Of a DNA stretch of 64,000 nt, positions 9,106-16,743 are shown piece by piece (positions within the stretch are counted from its first letter, which is position 1; every line of letters begins with the position of its first letter). The notes under the pieces were generated by a model. It had not been told where the DNA came from. It saw nothing but the letters and a program-made list of their open reading frames with translations, and searched no databases. This stretch comes from Pedobacter cryoconitis (GTDB taxonomy: Bacteria; Bacteroidota; Bacteroidia; Sphingobacteriales; Sphingobacteriaceae): NCBI RefSeq assembly GCF_014207135.1, contig NZ_JACHCC010000010.1:186001-250000 (forward strand), in the 5' to 3' direction. The position numbers were made by a program, and so were the translations under genes.

Positions 9106-10609
9106 GTTTTTTGATGATGTTTAAGATATTTTGGATATCATTCAGATTGGTAATCGGGTTAAGCAGCGTGAACTTCAGGTAAAAGGCGCCATTAACTTTT
9201 GTGCTGGCTACCAAAACTTCACCACTGTTAAACAGTGATTTCTTAATATACTGGTTCAATTCACAGGGGTCGTAACTGGTCTGTCCGGGGTTGATATAGC
9301 GGAATACCAGGACACCCAGATCCGAATCGCTTAATAATTCGAAATGCGGATCTTTATCAATGATTTTAGCCGTGTCTGCTGCTGTATCAATAATAGATTC
9401 AGTGTATTCACCGAGTTTCTGTTTACCCAGAAGTCTTAGCGTGAACCAAAGCTTAAGGGCATCAAATCTTCTGGTACTTTGGGTGATTGATTTGTTAATT
9501 TGCGCAGGGAGTTCGTCGTAATCCTGTTCTTTCGGGTTCAGGTAATCTGCATGGTGTTTAATTAATCCCAGCTGATGTTTTTCCCTGACCAGGAATGCAC
9601 TGCTGCTGATCGGCTGGAAGAAAGATTTATGATAGTCTATAGTAACCGAATCTGCGTCGGCTATGCCATCCAGTAAATACCTGTATTTTGTGGTCAGTAA
9701 CAAACCGCATCCATAAGCCGCATCCACATGATACCATAACTGATATTTTTTGGTCAGTAGCGCAATTTCTGCCAGCGGATCAAGATTTCCGAAATCTGTT
9801 GTACCTGCAGTAGCCACTACAGCGATCGGAATATTCCCCAGTTCAAGTTCTCTGATAATCGCTTGCTCCAGCAATTCACTGTCCATTCTGAAACGGGAGT
9901 CAGTTTTGATTTTGATAACCGACTGTTCACCCAGTCCTAATAAAGATGAATTTTTCTGATTACTGAAATGGGCCTTTTCTGAGACAAAAATCCTGAAACG
10001 CGAGGCTTCCGGTGGATTGCCATTTAATTTGATATTATGCTTCAGGTACTTCATGGCGTAATAATCTCTGGCCAGCAGTAATCCCATCAGGTTACTTTGA
10101 GAACCACCTCCGGTGAATACACCATCACAGTCAGGTCCGAAACCTATTTCGCGTCCGGTCCAGTCAATCAGTTTACGCTCCATTAAAGTACCGCCTGCGC
10201 TCTGGTCATAAGTATCCTGCGAGGAGTTGATGGCACTGATCAATACCTCGGCTGCCAATGCCGGAATAACAACCGGGCAGTTTAAATGGGCGATATAACG
10301 GGGAAGGTGAAAAGCAGTGGCGTGTTTTACATACAAGGTTTCCACTTCCTCAAACAAACTTTTGTAATCGGGTAGAGGGGTATCAAAATCAACCTCAGCG
10401 AATATAGAGCCTAAAGCTGCCGGACTGATCCCACTAAAAGGCTTTTTGTTATTCTCCAGGAAATTCCGGACTACCTGTTTTGCACTTTCAATAGCCTCAC
10501 TATACTCTTCTGTACTTCCTTCATGAAAAATATCCTGGTAAGGATTCTCTTCTCGGGTGTCTGTCAGGAAAGCTGATTCTTGTAAATCAGGTAAGATTTC
10601 TGTTTTCAT
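9077..10609 (-). CDS. PLP-dependent group II decarboxylase (lysine/diaminobutyrate decarboxylase type)
   Basis: This 510-residue aspartate-aminotransferase-fold decarboxylase has GVFTGGGSQSNLMGLL for phosphate binding, HVDAAYGCG for the ring-stacking and Asp contacts, and the Schiff-base lysine in YHKSFFQP. It resembles RhbB (L-2,4-diaminobutyrate decarboxylase) and DesA (lysine decarboxylase). No RhbA-type diaminobutyrate aminotransferase is encoded here, and the divergent oxygenase looks like a lysine hydroxylase, so lysine or hydroxylysine is the more likely substrate, giving cadaverine or hydroxy-cadaverine. That choice is inference. The gene is second in the operon, 41 bp after the nitroreductase gene, and overlaps the next gene. 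Confidence 0.88.
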   Translation of the reverse strand: MKTEILPDLQESAFLTDTREENPYQDIFHEGSTEEYSEAIESAKQVVRNFLENNKKPFSGISPAALGSIFAEVDFDTPLPDYKSLFEEVETLYVKHATAFHLPRYIAHLNCPVVIPALAAEVLISAINSSQDTYDQSAGGTLMERKLIDWTGREIGFGPDCDGVFTGGGSQSNLMGLLLARDYYAMKYLKHNIKLNGNPPEASRFRIFVSEKAHFSNQKNSSLLGLGEQSVIKIKTDSRFRMDSELLEQAIIRELELGNIPIAVVATAGTTDFGNLDPLAEIALLTKKYQLWYHVDAAYGCGLLLTTKYRYLLDGIADADSVTIDYHKSFFQPISSSAFLVREKHQLGLIKHHADYLNPKEQDYDELPAQINKSITQSTRRFDALKLWFTLRLLGKQKLGEYTESIIDTAADTAKIIDKDPHFELLSDSDLGVLVFRYINPGQTSYDPCELNQYIKKSLFNSGEVLVASTKVNGAFYLKFTLLNPITNLNDIQNILNIIKKHGTDYLSLN

Positions 10610-10650
10610 AATAGGGGTTTAAATTTTTATTCGGTTTGTTTTGAGGCGTT

Positions 10651-11268
10651 TTATTTAAGCCAGGTTACTTTTTTTGTTAGCGGACTTCTTTTTTTTCTGG
10701 GTGTTATCGCAAGGGGGTCAAAATGCCCCATGATAAACAGCCCCAGTGAGCGTTCATTTTCTGCCAGTCCCAACTCTTTTACATACTCAATAGCAGCATC
10801 TGTAGAGCACCAGTAACCTCCCAGGCCGTAGGCTGTACAGGAAAGTGCCATGTTTTGTACTGCACACGAAACAGCTGCTATTTCTTCCCATTCCGGGAGC
10901 GCTATTTTAGGATGACGGACAAGAATAATGGCAATCATGCAGGCCGCCTTTAAGGGATATTCCTGTAGGTATTTAAACTTTGCGGCGAATTTTGAGTGTG
11001 ATAATTTCTCTAAATAATAATTTTTATAATAATTTGCCATATACAGCCCGAACTGATATTGATGCGTTCCCTGTAGTACAATGAACCTCCAGGGTTCGGT
11101 CATTTTATGTGTAGGTGCCCATGTTGCATTGACAAGTATTTCTTCTACAATGTTTTGAGGGATATCTTTTGCCAGAAACTCATCTGGATAGATACTTCTT
11201 CTTTCCCGTATTACGTCCGTAATTACATCCTCAGCTCCGATTAGGGTCAAATTATTTGAATGATCCAT
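10651..11268 (-). CDS. Nitroreductase-family flavoprotein, first gene of the siderophore operon
   Basis: The 205-residue protein shows nitroreductase features: RERRSIYPDEF near the start for FMN binding, NATWAPTHKMTEPWRFIVL, and the C-terminal ALSCTAYGLGGYWCSTD and GLFIMGHFDP segments. Such enzymes use NAD(P)H and FMN to reduce nitro groups, quinones or ferric chelates. As the promoter-proximal gene of an iron-box-controlled operon it may reduce ferric siderophore or protect N-oxygenated intermediates; both are guesses. Its start ATG lies about 100 nt downstream of the divergent promoter region shared with the lysine-hydroxylase-like gene. Confidence 0.85.
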   Translation of the reverse strand: MDHSNNLTLIGAEDVITDVIRERRSIYPDEFLAKDIPQNIVEEILVNATWAPTHKMTEPWRFIVLQGTHQYQFGLYMANYYKNYYLEKLSHSKFAAKFKYLQEYPLKAACMIAIILVRHPKIALPEWEEIAAVSCAVQNMALSCTAYGLGGYWCSTDAAIEYVKELGLAENERSLGLFIMGHFDPLAITPRKKRSPLTKKVTWLK

Positions 11269-11333
11269 AGTTTAATAGTGTAACCTTAGAGTTACATATG
11301 TTGTGTTTATTAAATATTTATTTTCAAAAAGTA

Positions 11334-11364
11334 TTGCTATTTAGAACGATTAAAAATAGATTTG
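11334..11364 (+). promoter_or_regulatory. Promoter of the lysine-hydroxylase-like gene
   Basis: TTG at 11334-11336 is followed after 20 bp by TAGATTTG at 11357-11364, a match to the Bacteroidota TTG-N20-TAnnTTTG promoter. It lies 52 bp before the ATG at 11417, and the first iron-box-like palindrome covers most of its spacer. Confidence 0.65.
11338..11358. promoter_or_regulatory. Iron-box-like operator 1
   Basis: This 21-bp imperfect palindrome has the form TATTTAGA-N3-ATTAAAAATA, shared with 11377-11397 and 15150-15170. It overlaps the plus-strand promoter. It approximates a 7-1-7 Fur-type box; assignment to Fur is inference from the genes it fronts. Confidence 0.65.
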
Positions 11365-11371
11365 CTGTGAC

Positions 11372-11401
11372 AAAAGTATTTTTAATTAGTCTAAATAACA
11401 A
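11372..11401 (-). promoter_or_regulatory. Promoter of the siderophore operon
   Basis: On the minus strand, TTG (11401-11399) precedes TACTTTTG (11379-11372) with a 19-bp spacer, fitting TTG-N19-TAnnTTTG. Iron-box copy 2 occupies the spacer. The first gene starts about 100 nt downstream at 11268. Confidence 0.65.
11377..11397. promoter_or_regulatory. Iron-box-like operator 2
   Basis: This is the second copy of the TATTTAGA-N3-ATTAAAAATA palindrome, read on the minus strand and lying over the siderophore operon promoter. The shared outer bases and the differing three central bases are what a repressor half-site pattern would show. Confidence 0.65.
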
Positions 11402-11416
11402 ATTAAATATCTAAAC

Positions 11417-12556
11417 ATGGAAAATAATCTTGCACCAGAGCCCAAAATAGGGGCCTCCAGGGAAGGCGCTCGCCTGGGGCGCTCCGTTTCAACTCCACCG
11501 AGGTCACCACGTATCATAGACGTGACTGCAGAAGAGCGGTTGGAAATTATCTATATAGGAAAATTGCTGAAAGCGCGTTACGGCGATTATTCTCACCCGG
11601 ATTTCATCTCTATGATCCATTTGAACGCGTATAAAATGCTGCCAGAAAGACTGGCGAAAATCCTGAGTAATTTTGGTACTGACTTTTCTGAGGAGCAGTA
11701 TGGAGCGATAGTCTTCAGAGGATTGGTTGAGGTAGATCAGGATGCACTTGGCGTGACCCCGCCATCCTGGAAAGAAACAGACTTCAGTAAACTGGTTGAA
11801 TATGGATTTATCTCTGCGTTATTACACGGCGTAGTACCGTCTAAACCGGTAGAATATTTTGCACAACGAAAAGGCGGAGGTTTGTTACACGCGATTATTC
11901 CAGATGAAAAAATGGCCTTGTCACAAACAGGCTCAGGTTCAAAAACTGATCTGTATGTCCATACAGAAGACACATTTTTGTACAATGCAGCTGATTTTCT
12001 AAGCTTCTTGTATTTGAGAAATGAAGAACAGGTACCTTCTATGCTGTATTCTATCCGTTCTCACGGCAAAACAAATGAGATGATGAAGGAATTGTTCAAA
12101 CCGATGTATAAATGCCCTAAAGACGCTAATTATGCGACCGAAGAAGCTATTGGTGATTCACCATCAACTGCTGTGTTATATGGGGATGAGGCGACACCAT
12201 TTATCCGCTTCGATGCTGCGGAACAGATTTTTAATAAAGATGCCGGACAGAGCCCTGAGGCTATGGATAACCTGAAGGAATTCTGGGCTGAAGCCAAACA
12301 GCTGATCTATAATGACTTTATTCCTCAGGCCGGGGATCTGATTTTTGTCAATAATCATTTATGCGCACATGGGCGGAATGCTTTTGTCGCAGGTTTCAGA
12401 AACGAGAATGGGATTATGGTTAAATGTCAGCGCAGACAAATGCTGAGGATGATGAGTAAAACCAGTCTGATCCATATCAGGTCTGTTACCCATCCGGAAA
12501 ACCCTTATCTGATCATGGAAGAACACTATGGCCAGGTATATAAAAACCAGGGATAA
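11417..12556 (+). CDS. Fe(II)/2-oxoglutarate-dependent oxygenase, probable L-lysine 4-hydroxylase
   Basis: The 379-residue protein belongs to the clavaminate-synthase-like/TauD superfamily. The iron ligands are visible as His182 and Glu184 in VHTED and the distal His318 in HLCAHGR. From memory the sequence closely follows characterised Bacteroidota L-lysine 4-hydroxylases (Flavobacterium johnsoniae and Chitinophaga pinensis enzymes), including the stretches GSGSKTDL, DFLSFLYLRNEE and RRQMLRMMSKTSLIHIR. The reaction would be L-lysine + 2OG + O2 to hydroxylysine + succinate + CO2. It is divergent from the siderophore operon and shares its iron-box region, so it probably hydroxylates the lysine that the operon then decarboxylates and N-hydroxylates. 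Regiochemistry and use of free lysine are inferred, not seen. The first 35 residues look unstructured. Confidence 0.85.
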   Translation: MENNLAPEPKIGASREGARLGRSVSTPPRSPRIIDVTAEERLEIIYIGKLLKARYGDYSHPDFISMIHLNAYKMLPERLAKILSNFGTDFSEEQYGAIVFRGLVEVDQDALGVTPPSWKETDFSKLVEYGFISALLHGVVPSKPVEYFAQRKGGGLLHAIIPDEKMALSQTGSGSKTDLYVHTEDTFLYNAADFLSFLYLRNEEQVPSMLYSIRSHGKTNEMMKELFKPMYKCPKDANYATEEAIGDSPSTAVLYGDEATPFIRFDAAEQIFNKDAGQSPEAMDNLKEFWAEAKQLIYNDFIPQAGDLIFVNNHLCAHGRNAFVAGFRNENGIMVKCQRRQMLRMMSKTSLIHIRSVTHPENPYLIMEEHYGQVYKNQG

Positions 12557-12578
12557 AACATAAAACAATAATTCAAGG

Positions 12579-12613
12579 AAAAAGCGTACAGGAATAATCC
12601 CTGTACGCTTTTT
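12579..12613. terminator. Bidirectional terminator
   Basis: A 14-bp stem (12579-12592 with 12600-12613) has five A at its left base and five T at its right base, around a 7-nt loop. It sits between the convergent hydroxylase and TonB receptor genes and can end both transcripts. Confidence 0.85.
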
Positions 12614-12653
12614 AAGGTTAAAGATTTGCCTCAGCGATTCTGATGAACCTGAT

Positions 12654-15086
12654 TTAGAATCTAAGAGTTAGGTTTGCAGCAAAATTTCTTGGCATTTGTG
12701 CTGTGATTACACCTTGTCCGGCAAAATATAACTGATCAGTAAGATTATCGAATTTCAAACCAACCCTGTACCATTTTGTGTTGTAAAATGCAGTTGCATT
12801 TAAAACAGTATAAGAAGGGAGAGTAAATACACCAGTAACCTGAGAGTTTGAAGTCATTTGTTTACCGGCATAGTTTCCGCCGAAGCCCAGCCCTAAACCT
12901 TTAAGATCACCTTGCTGTAAGGTATAACTGATCCAGGCATTGGCTAATTCTGCCGGTCCGGCAGAAGCAGGTCTTCTTCCTTCTACTTCAGGAGCTGATT
13001 TTGTCCATTTGCTATCGTTATGGCTATAACCCGCAATAATATTCAGGCCAGCAACAGGATTTGCGATCAGCTCGAATTCCACACCTTTGCTTAGCTGGGT
13101 GCCATCCTGTAACTGAACATCATAAGCCTTATTGTTAATGGTAACTGTGCCATCGCGCAGCATATTTTTAACTTTAATATTATAATAACTTGCAGTGAAG
13201 CTCAATTTATGTTGGAAAACATCCAGTTTAACCCCTCCTTCAAACTGATTGGCCTGCATAGGTTTGAATGTTCCGGGAATATCACCTTGCTGCACACCTA
13301 CAGGGGCAACATTGGCAAAGCTGTTCATATAATTACCAAAAATGGAGACCTGGTCCTGAATTACATTATAAACCAGGCCGAATTTAGGAGAAAGGGCCGT
13401 CTGGCTGTTTTTTGTATTGGCAACCTGCATATTGGTCACCTGATTAATTGTTCCTTTGGTTTCAAAACGATCTACACGTAAACTCATCATAGCCAATAAA
13501 TTATCCGTTACATTCAGCACATCGGATACATAAGCACTGTAAACGTTGCTTGCGTTATAAGTTCTGATCCTGGCTGCGGTGCTTGCTCCGATTTTCTTTT
13601 CTGCCGATGTACGTGATAAACTTCCGTAACCCGGCGAGAATACATCCTTCAGGCCGCTCACCGTATCCATAACAACAATAGGAGAGTTGTTAGTTAATGC
13701 AGTTTGATTCAGGTAATCTAAACCAATGACCATTCTGTTGCGGAGTTTACCGATTTTGAAATCTCCTGTAAAGTTCTGCTGAAGATTGATAGAGGTTGCA
13801 TTGGCATTTTGTAGCTGCACGCTTCTTTGTACATAACCATCACCAGGTAGATTACGGATAAATTCATATTGATAGAAGCCGTCAGTTTTGCGGTTATTCT
13901 GAGAATAATTGGTTTTTGATGTCCACTGATCAGATATTTTGTAATTTACTTCTGCGTGGATATTTGTACTTGGTGCTTTAATGCTAAGGTCATTGCTGGT
14001 ATAAGAACGGTTCCAGTCATAATTAAGCTCATTCGGGTTATGTGCTGTAAACTGGCGGGTACGGTTTAGGAAAATAACCGTCGGGCTGGTGCCTTCATAA
14101 TTGTAAAATTCGGCACCGATATTAACTTTTAGTCTTTCATTCACGCGATATTCGACAACCGGTGCGATAAAAGTCGATTTTCTGAATCCTGCATCCTGGA
14201 AGCTGTTCTGATTTTGATAAGCCGCATTTAATCTGAATAATAAATTCTTGTTTTTATTGACTGGCCCGTAAAGATCTGTACTGATACGGTTAAGGCCAAA
14301 ACTTCCGGTTGTATAAGCTATTTCACCGCCCAGCGTGTCTACAGGTTTTTTGGTCACCAGGTTAATTAATCCACCAAAGCTGGTCAGTGCACCTCCGTAC
14401 AATGTGCCGGAAGGGCCTTTAATGACTTCAATCGCTTCTATATTTGCCGGATCGAAATCTGCATTGGTTCTGCCTGCAATACCATCAATCATAGTAATCT
14501 GAGTTGGGAATCCACGCATCGTGTAATAAGCACCTCCATCTCCGCTGCGGCCACTTGTACTTAGTATTTTAGTTAAACCAGGTGTGTTTTTAAGGACATC
14601 ACCTACACTGGTAGTGATCTGTTCAACGATCAGGTCTTTGGTGATTGTCGTATAAACCTGAGGGTTCTCGAGGTTTTTTAAAGGTAATTTGGCAACTGAT
14701 TTACTTTTTTTTGCAGCAAATTTATTTGTTCTTCCTACACTGATGGTTACTTCCTGCAATTGTGCAAGGTTTTCGGACAGGATAAAATCAGGGAGTATAG
14801 TTTCCTTTTTGGTCAAGCTAATTTTTTTCTCTAAAGGAATAAGACCTACAGCTGTTACTCTCAAGGTATAATCGCCTGGTTTTACATTGGTAATGGTATA
14901 TTCTCCTTCGTTATCTGTCTGTGTACCATGTCCTTTTCCTACAAGGGTTAAGGAGACGTTATCGGCTGGTTTTCCGTCTTTAGTTAGTATTTTTCCACGT
15001 ATAGTATATCCTTGCTGTGCCTGGGCTACAGTGCCAAACAGGCAAAAAAGGCAAATTAAATGGAGGATTCGTAGTCGTATTTTCAT
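12654..15086 (-). CDS. TonB-dependent ferric-siderophore receptor
   Basis: The 810-residue outer-membrane receptor begins with a signal peptide (MKIRLRILHLICLFCLFGTVAQA). Next comes a carboxypeptidase-regulatory-like beta-sandwich of about residues 28-110 (YTIRGKILTKDGKPADNVSL onward), then a plug domain (VGDVLKNTPGLTKI through IEVIKGPSGTLYG), then a beta-barrel that ends in aromatic Phe (NFAANLTLRF). This is the FhuA/FoxA-like siderophore receptor architecture common in Bacteroidota. It lies convergent to the lysine-hydroxylase-like gene with a terminator between, and an iron-box copy lies in its leader. It most likely takes up the siderophore made by the adjacent operon. No separate TonB or SusD partner is present. 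Confidence 0.92.
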   Translation of the reverse strand: MKIRLRILHLICLFCLFGTVAQAQQGYTIRGKILTKDGKPADNVSLTLVGKGHGTQTDNEGEYTITNVKPGDYTLRVTAVGLIPLEKKISLTKKETILPDFILSENLAQLQEVTISVGRTNKFAAKKSKSVAKLPLKNLENPQVYTTITKDLIVEQITTSVGDVLKNTPGLTKILSTSGRSGDGGAYYTMRGFPTQITMIDGIAGRTNADFDPANIEAIEVIKGPSGTLYGGALTSFGGLINLVTKKPVDTLGGEIAYTTGSFGLNRISTDLYGPVNKNKNLLFRLNAAYQNQNSFQDAGFRKSTFIAPVVEYRVNERLKVNIGAEFYNYEGTSPTVIFLNRTRQFTAHNPNELNYDWNRSYTSNDLSIKAPSTNIHAEVNYKISDQWTSKTNYSQNNRKTDGFYQYEFIRNLPGDGYVQRSVQLQNANATSINLQQNFTGDFKIGKLRNRMVIGLDYLNQTALTNNSPIVVMDTVSGLKDVFSPGYGSLSRTSAEKKIGASTAARIRTYNASNVYSAYVSDVLNVTDNLLAMMSLRVDRFETKGTINQVTNMQVANTKNSQTALSPKFGLVYNVIQDQVSIFGNYMNSFANVAPVGVQQGDIPGTFKPMQANQFEGGVKLDVFQHKLSFTASYYNIKVKNMLRDGTVTINNKAYDVQLQDGTQLSKGVEFELIANPVAGLNIIAGYSHNDSKWTKSAPEVEGRRPASAGPAELANAWISYTLQQGDLKGLGLGFGGNYAGKQMTSNSQVTGVFTLPSYTVLNATAFYNTKWYRVGLKFDNLTDQLYFAGQGVITAQMPRNFAANLTLRF

Positions 15087-15149
15087 GTGATTTAATTGGA
15101 TTAATTCTAATTAAGGCAAATCAACGACAATATAAACTGAAATCCAAAT

Positions 15150-15170
15150 TATTTTTAATGATTCTAAATA
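15150..15170. promoter_or_regulatory. Iron-box-like operator 3, upstream of the TonB receptor
   Basis: This third copy of TATTTAGA-N3-ATTAAAAATA (minus-strand reading) lies 64 bp before the receptor ATG. This copy is the nearest to a perfect palindrome with AT-C-AT at the centre. It supports co-regulation of the receptor with both biosynthetic units. Confidence 0.65.
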
Positions 15171-15265
15171 GTAAGTGAAGAGAAATATATGGCTTGTAAC
15201 TTGCAACTAATTATTCGAAAAATGATGAGCATATTTACAGCCATAACTTAAAGCAGAGACATAAA

Positions 15266-16237
15266 ATGATAAAATGGGGAATGATCGGTTGCGGAGATGT
15301 TACAGAGGTAAAAAGCGGGCCGGCCTTTAATAAGGTGACTGGTTCCAGTCTGGTAGCAGTCATGAGCAGAAGTCCGGAAAAAGCGGCAGATTATGCCAAA
15401 AGACATCGGGTTCCGAAATGGTATAGTAATGCTCAGGAATTAATTGATGATCCTGAAGTCAATGCTGTATATATTGCTACACCACCCTTATCGCACGAGT
15501 CACTGACAATTGCCGCCCTGAAAGCGGGTAAGTCAGTTTATGTCGAAAAACCAATGTCAGTCAGTGCTGAAGCTGGTCAGAGAATGCTTGAAGCGGCAGT
15601 TCAAAGTGAAGGATCATTGACAGTAGCACATTATCGCAGGGAACAGCCCATATTTAAAAAAATTAAATCCCTGATTGAAACAAAAGCAATCGGAGAGGTT
15701 AAGTTTGTTACGCTAGATTATTTGCAGCCTGCATTGACGGCGAAAGAACTGGCGGACCCTAAAATACAATGGCGTGTGGATCCTTCCATAGCTGGCGGCG
15801 GACTTTTTCATGATATCGCCCCGCATCAGCTGGATCTGATGATTTATTTTTTCGGGCCGGTAGAAAAAGCAACAGGAGTATCAGGTAACCAGGATGGGCT
15901 GTATGAAGCTGATGATATGGTAACCGGTGTTTTAAAATTTAAAAACAATGTTTTTTTTAACGGAACCTGGTGTTTCGGAATGCCTGAAGGCCAGAGTCTT
16001 GACCGTTGTGTCATTACAGGATCAAAAGGAAGCCTGTCTTTTGCAGTTTTCGGACAGCCGCAGATAGAACTGGTCGTTAATGGAGAAAAGGAAGTATTCG
16101 GTTTTGAACCTCTGCAGCATGTTCAACAGCCTATGATTGAGGCTACTGTGCGCTATTTTCTTAAAGAAGGAGCCAATCCCTGTAAGGTGGAAGAAGGGCT
16201 GGAGGTCATGAAGATTATTGAGGAATTTAGTTCGTGA
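15266..16237 (+). CDS. Gfo/Idh/MocA-family NAD(P)-dependent oxidoreductase
   Basis: The 323-residue protein starts with the Rossmann motif WGMIGCGDVTEVKSGP. It has the conserved VYIATPPLSHE and the family signature YVEKPMSVSAEAG with its catalytic Lys, then the C-terminal sheet domain containing GGGLFHDIAPHQLDLM with the catalytic His. These enzymes oxidise or reduce sugars, inositols or related polyols, but the substrate cannot be told from sequence. It is a single plus-strand gene between the divergent TonB receptor and the marR unit and has no obvious metabolic partner. The gap before it carries the receptor promoter region. The start ATG is preceded by a purine-rich stretch (AAAGCAGAGAC). 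Confidence 0.88.
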   Translation: MIKWGMIGCGDVTEVKSGPAFNKVTGSSLVAVMSRSPEKAADYAKRHRVPKWYSNAQELIDDPEVNAVYIATPPLSHESLTIAALKAGKSVYVEKPMSVSAEAGQRMLEAAVQSEGSLTVAHYRREQPIFKKIKSLIETKAIGEVKFVTLDYLQPALTAKELADPKIQWRVDPSIAGGGLFHDIAPHQLDLMIYFFGPVEKATGVSGNQDGLYEADDMVTGVLKFKNNVFFNGTWCFGMPEGQSLDRCVITGSKGSLSFAVFGQPQIELVVNGEKEVFGFEPLQHVQQPMIEATVRYFLKEGANPCKVEEGLEVMKIIEEFSS

Positions 16238-16244
16238 TTAAGCT

Positions 16245-16284
16245 TTAGTATAAATTGGTTGAATATTCAACCAATTTATACTAA
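16245..16284. promoter_or_regulatory. 40-bp perfect palindromic operator over the marR promoter
   Basis: The segment is self-complementary over 20-bp arms and is centred on GGTTGAATATTCAACC. Inside it lies TTG at 16259-16261, followed after 20 bp by TAACTTTG at 16282-16289, a TTG-N20-TAnnTTTG promoter. A MarR dimer, or two, bound here would block its own promoter. The gene before it ends at 16237, so the palindrome could also act as that gene's terminator, but it has no T-run. Confidence 0.8.
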
Positions 16285-16307
16285 CTTTGTCTGGTAATTC
16301 ATTCGTT

Positions 16308-16733
16308 ATGGAAGATTCGACCAGAATTAGTTTATTAATCTCACAGGCCCTGGGCTTGTATCGCCTCAGAATAAACGCATTACTGATACAAAATGAGCTT
16401 GATCTCACCTCTGAGATGTGTGCTGTTCTCCGGTTAATCTGGAAAAAAGAGGGGCAGAAACAAAGGGAACTTGCCAGTCAGTTGTACAAGGATAAAGGTT
16501 CCATCACCAAAATCATCGATAATCTCGAAAAGAGGAAACTAGTGGAAAGGATCAGCGATGAAACCGATGCCAGGAATAAGAACATCAGACTAACCAGCAG
16601 TGGCCGGGCACTGGAAAAGAGAGTTTTACCACTATTGGATAGCTTTCTGAATGAAATTACCGCTTCGATCGAAGCACAGGAGCTGGAGATTACCAGACGG
16701 GTTCTTCAGGAAATTATTGGAAAACTAAGCTGA
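16308..16733 (+). CDS. MarR-family transcriptional regulator
   Basis: This is a winged-helix repressor of 141 residues. It has LTSEMCAVLRLIWKKEGQKQRELASQLYKDKGSITKIIDNLEKRKLVERISDETDARNKNIRLTS split over the helix-turn-helix and wing, the usual MarR core. I start it at the ATG at 16308. A longer TTG start at 16287 is open but lies within the promoter -7 element. The gene is 10 bp upstream of an MFS exporter gene and is preceded by a perfect 40-bp palindrome over the promoter, so it probably autorepresses the pair and is relieved by a small phenolic or drug-like ligand. The ligand is unknown. Confidence 0.9.
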   Translation: MEDSTRISLLISQALGLYRLRINALLIQNELDLTSEMCAVLRLIWKKEGQKQRELASQLYKDKGSITKIIDNLEKRKLVERISDETDARNKNIRLTSSGRALEKRVLPLLDSFLNEITASIEAQELEITRRVLQEIIGKLS

Positions 16734-16743
16734 TCTGTTTGTT

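Noticed and set aside
16245..16284. Terminator for the Gfo/Idh/MocA gene
   Set aside because: The palindrome has no T-run and overlaps a good promoter, so an operator is preferred.
16287..16307. TTG start for MarR
   Set aside because: It would lie inside the promoter -7 element; the ATG at 16308 fits better.
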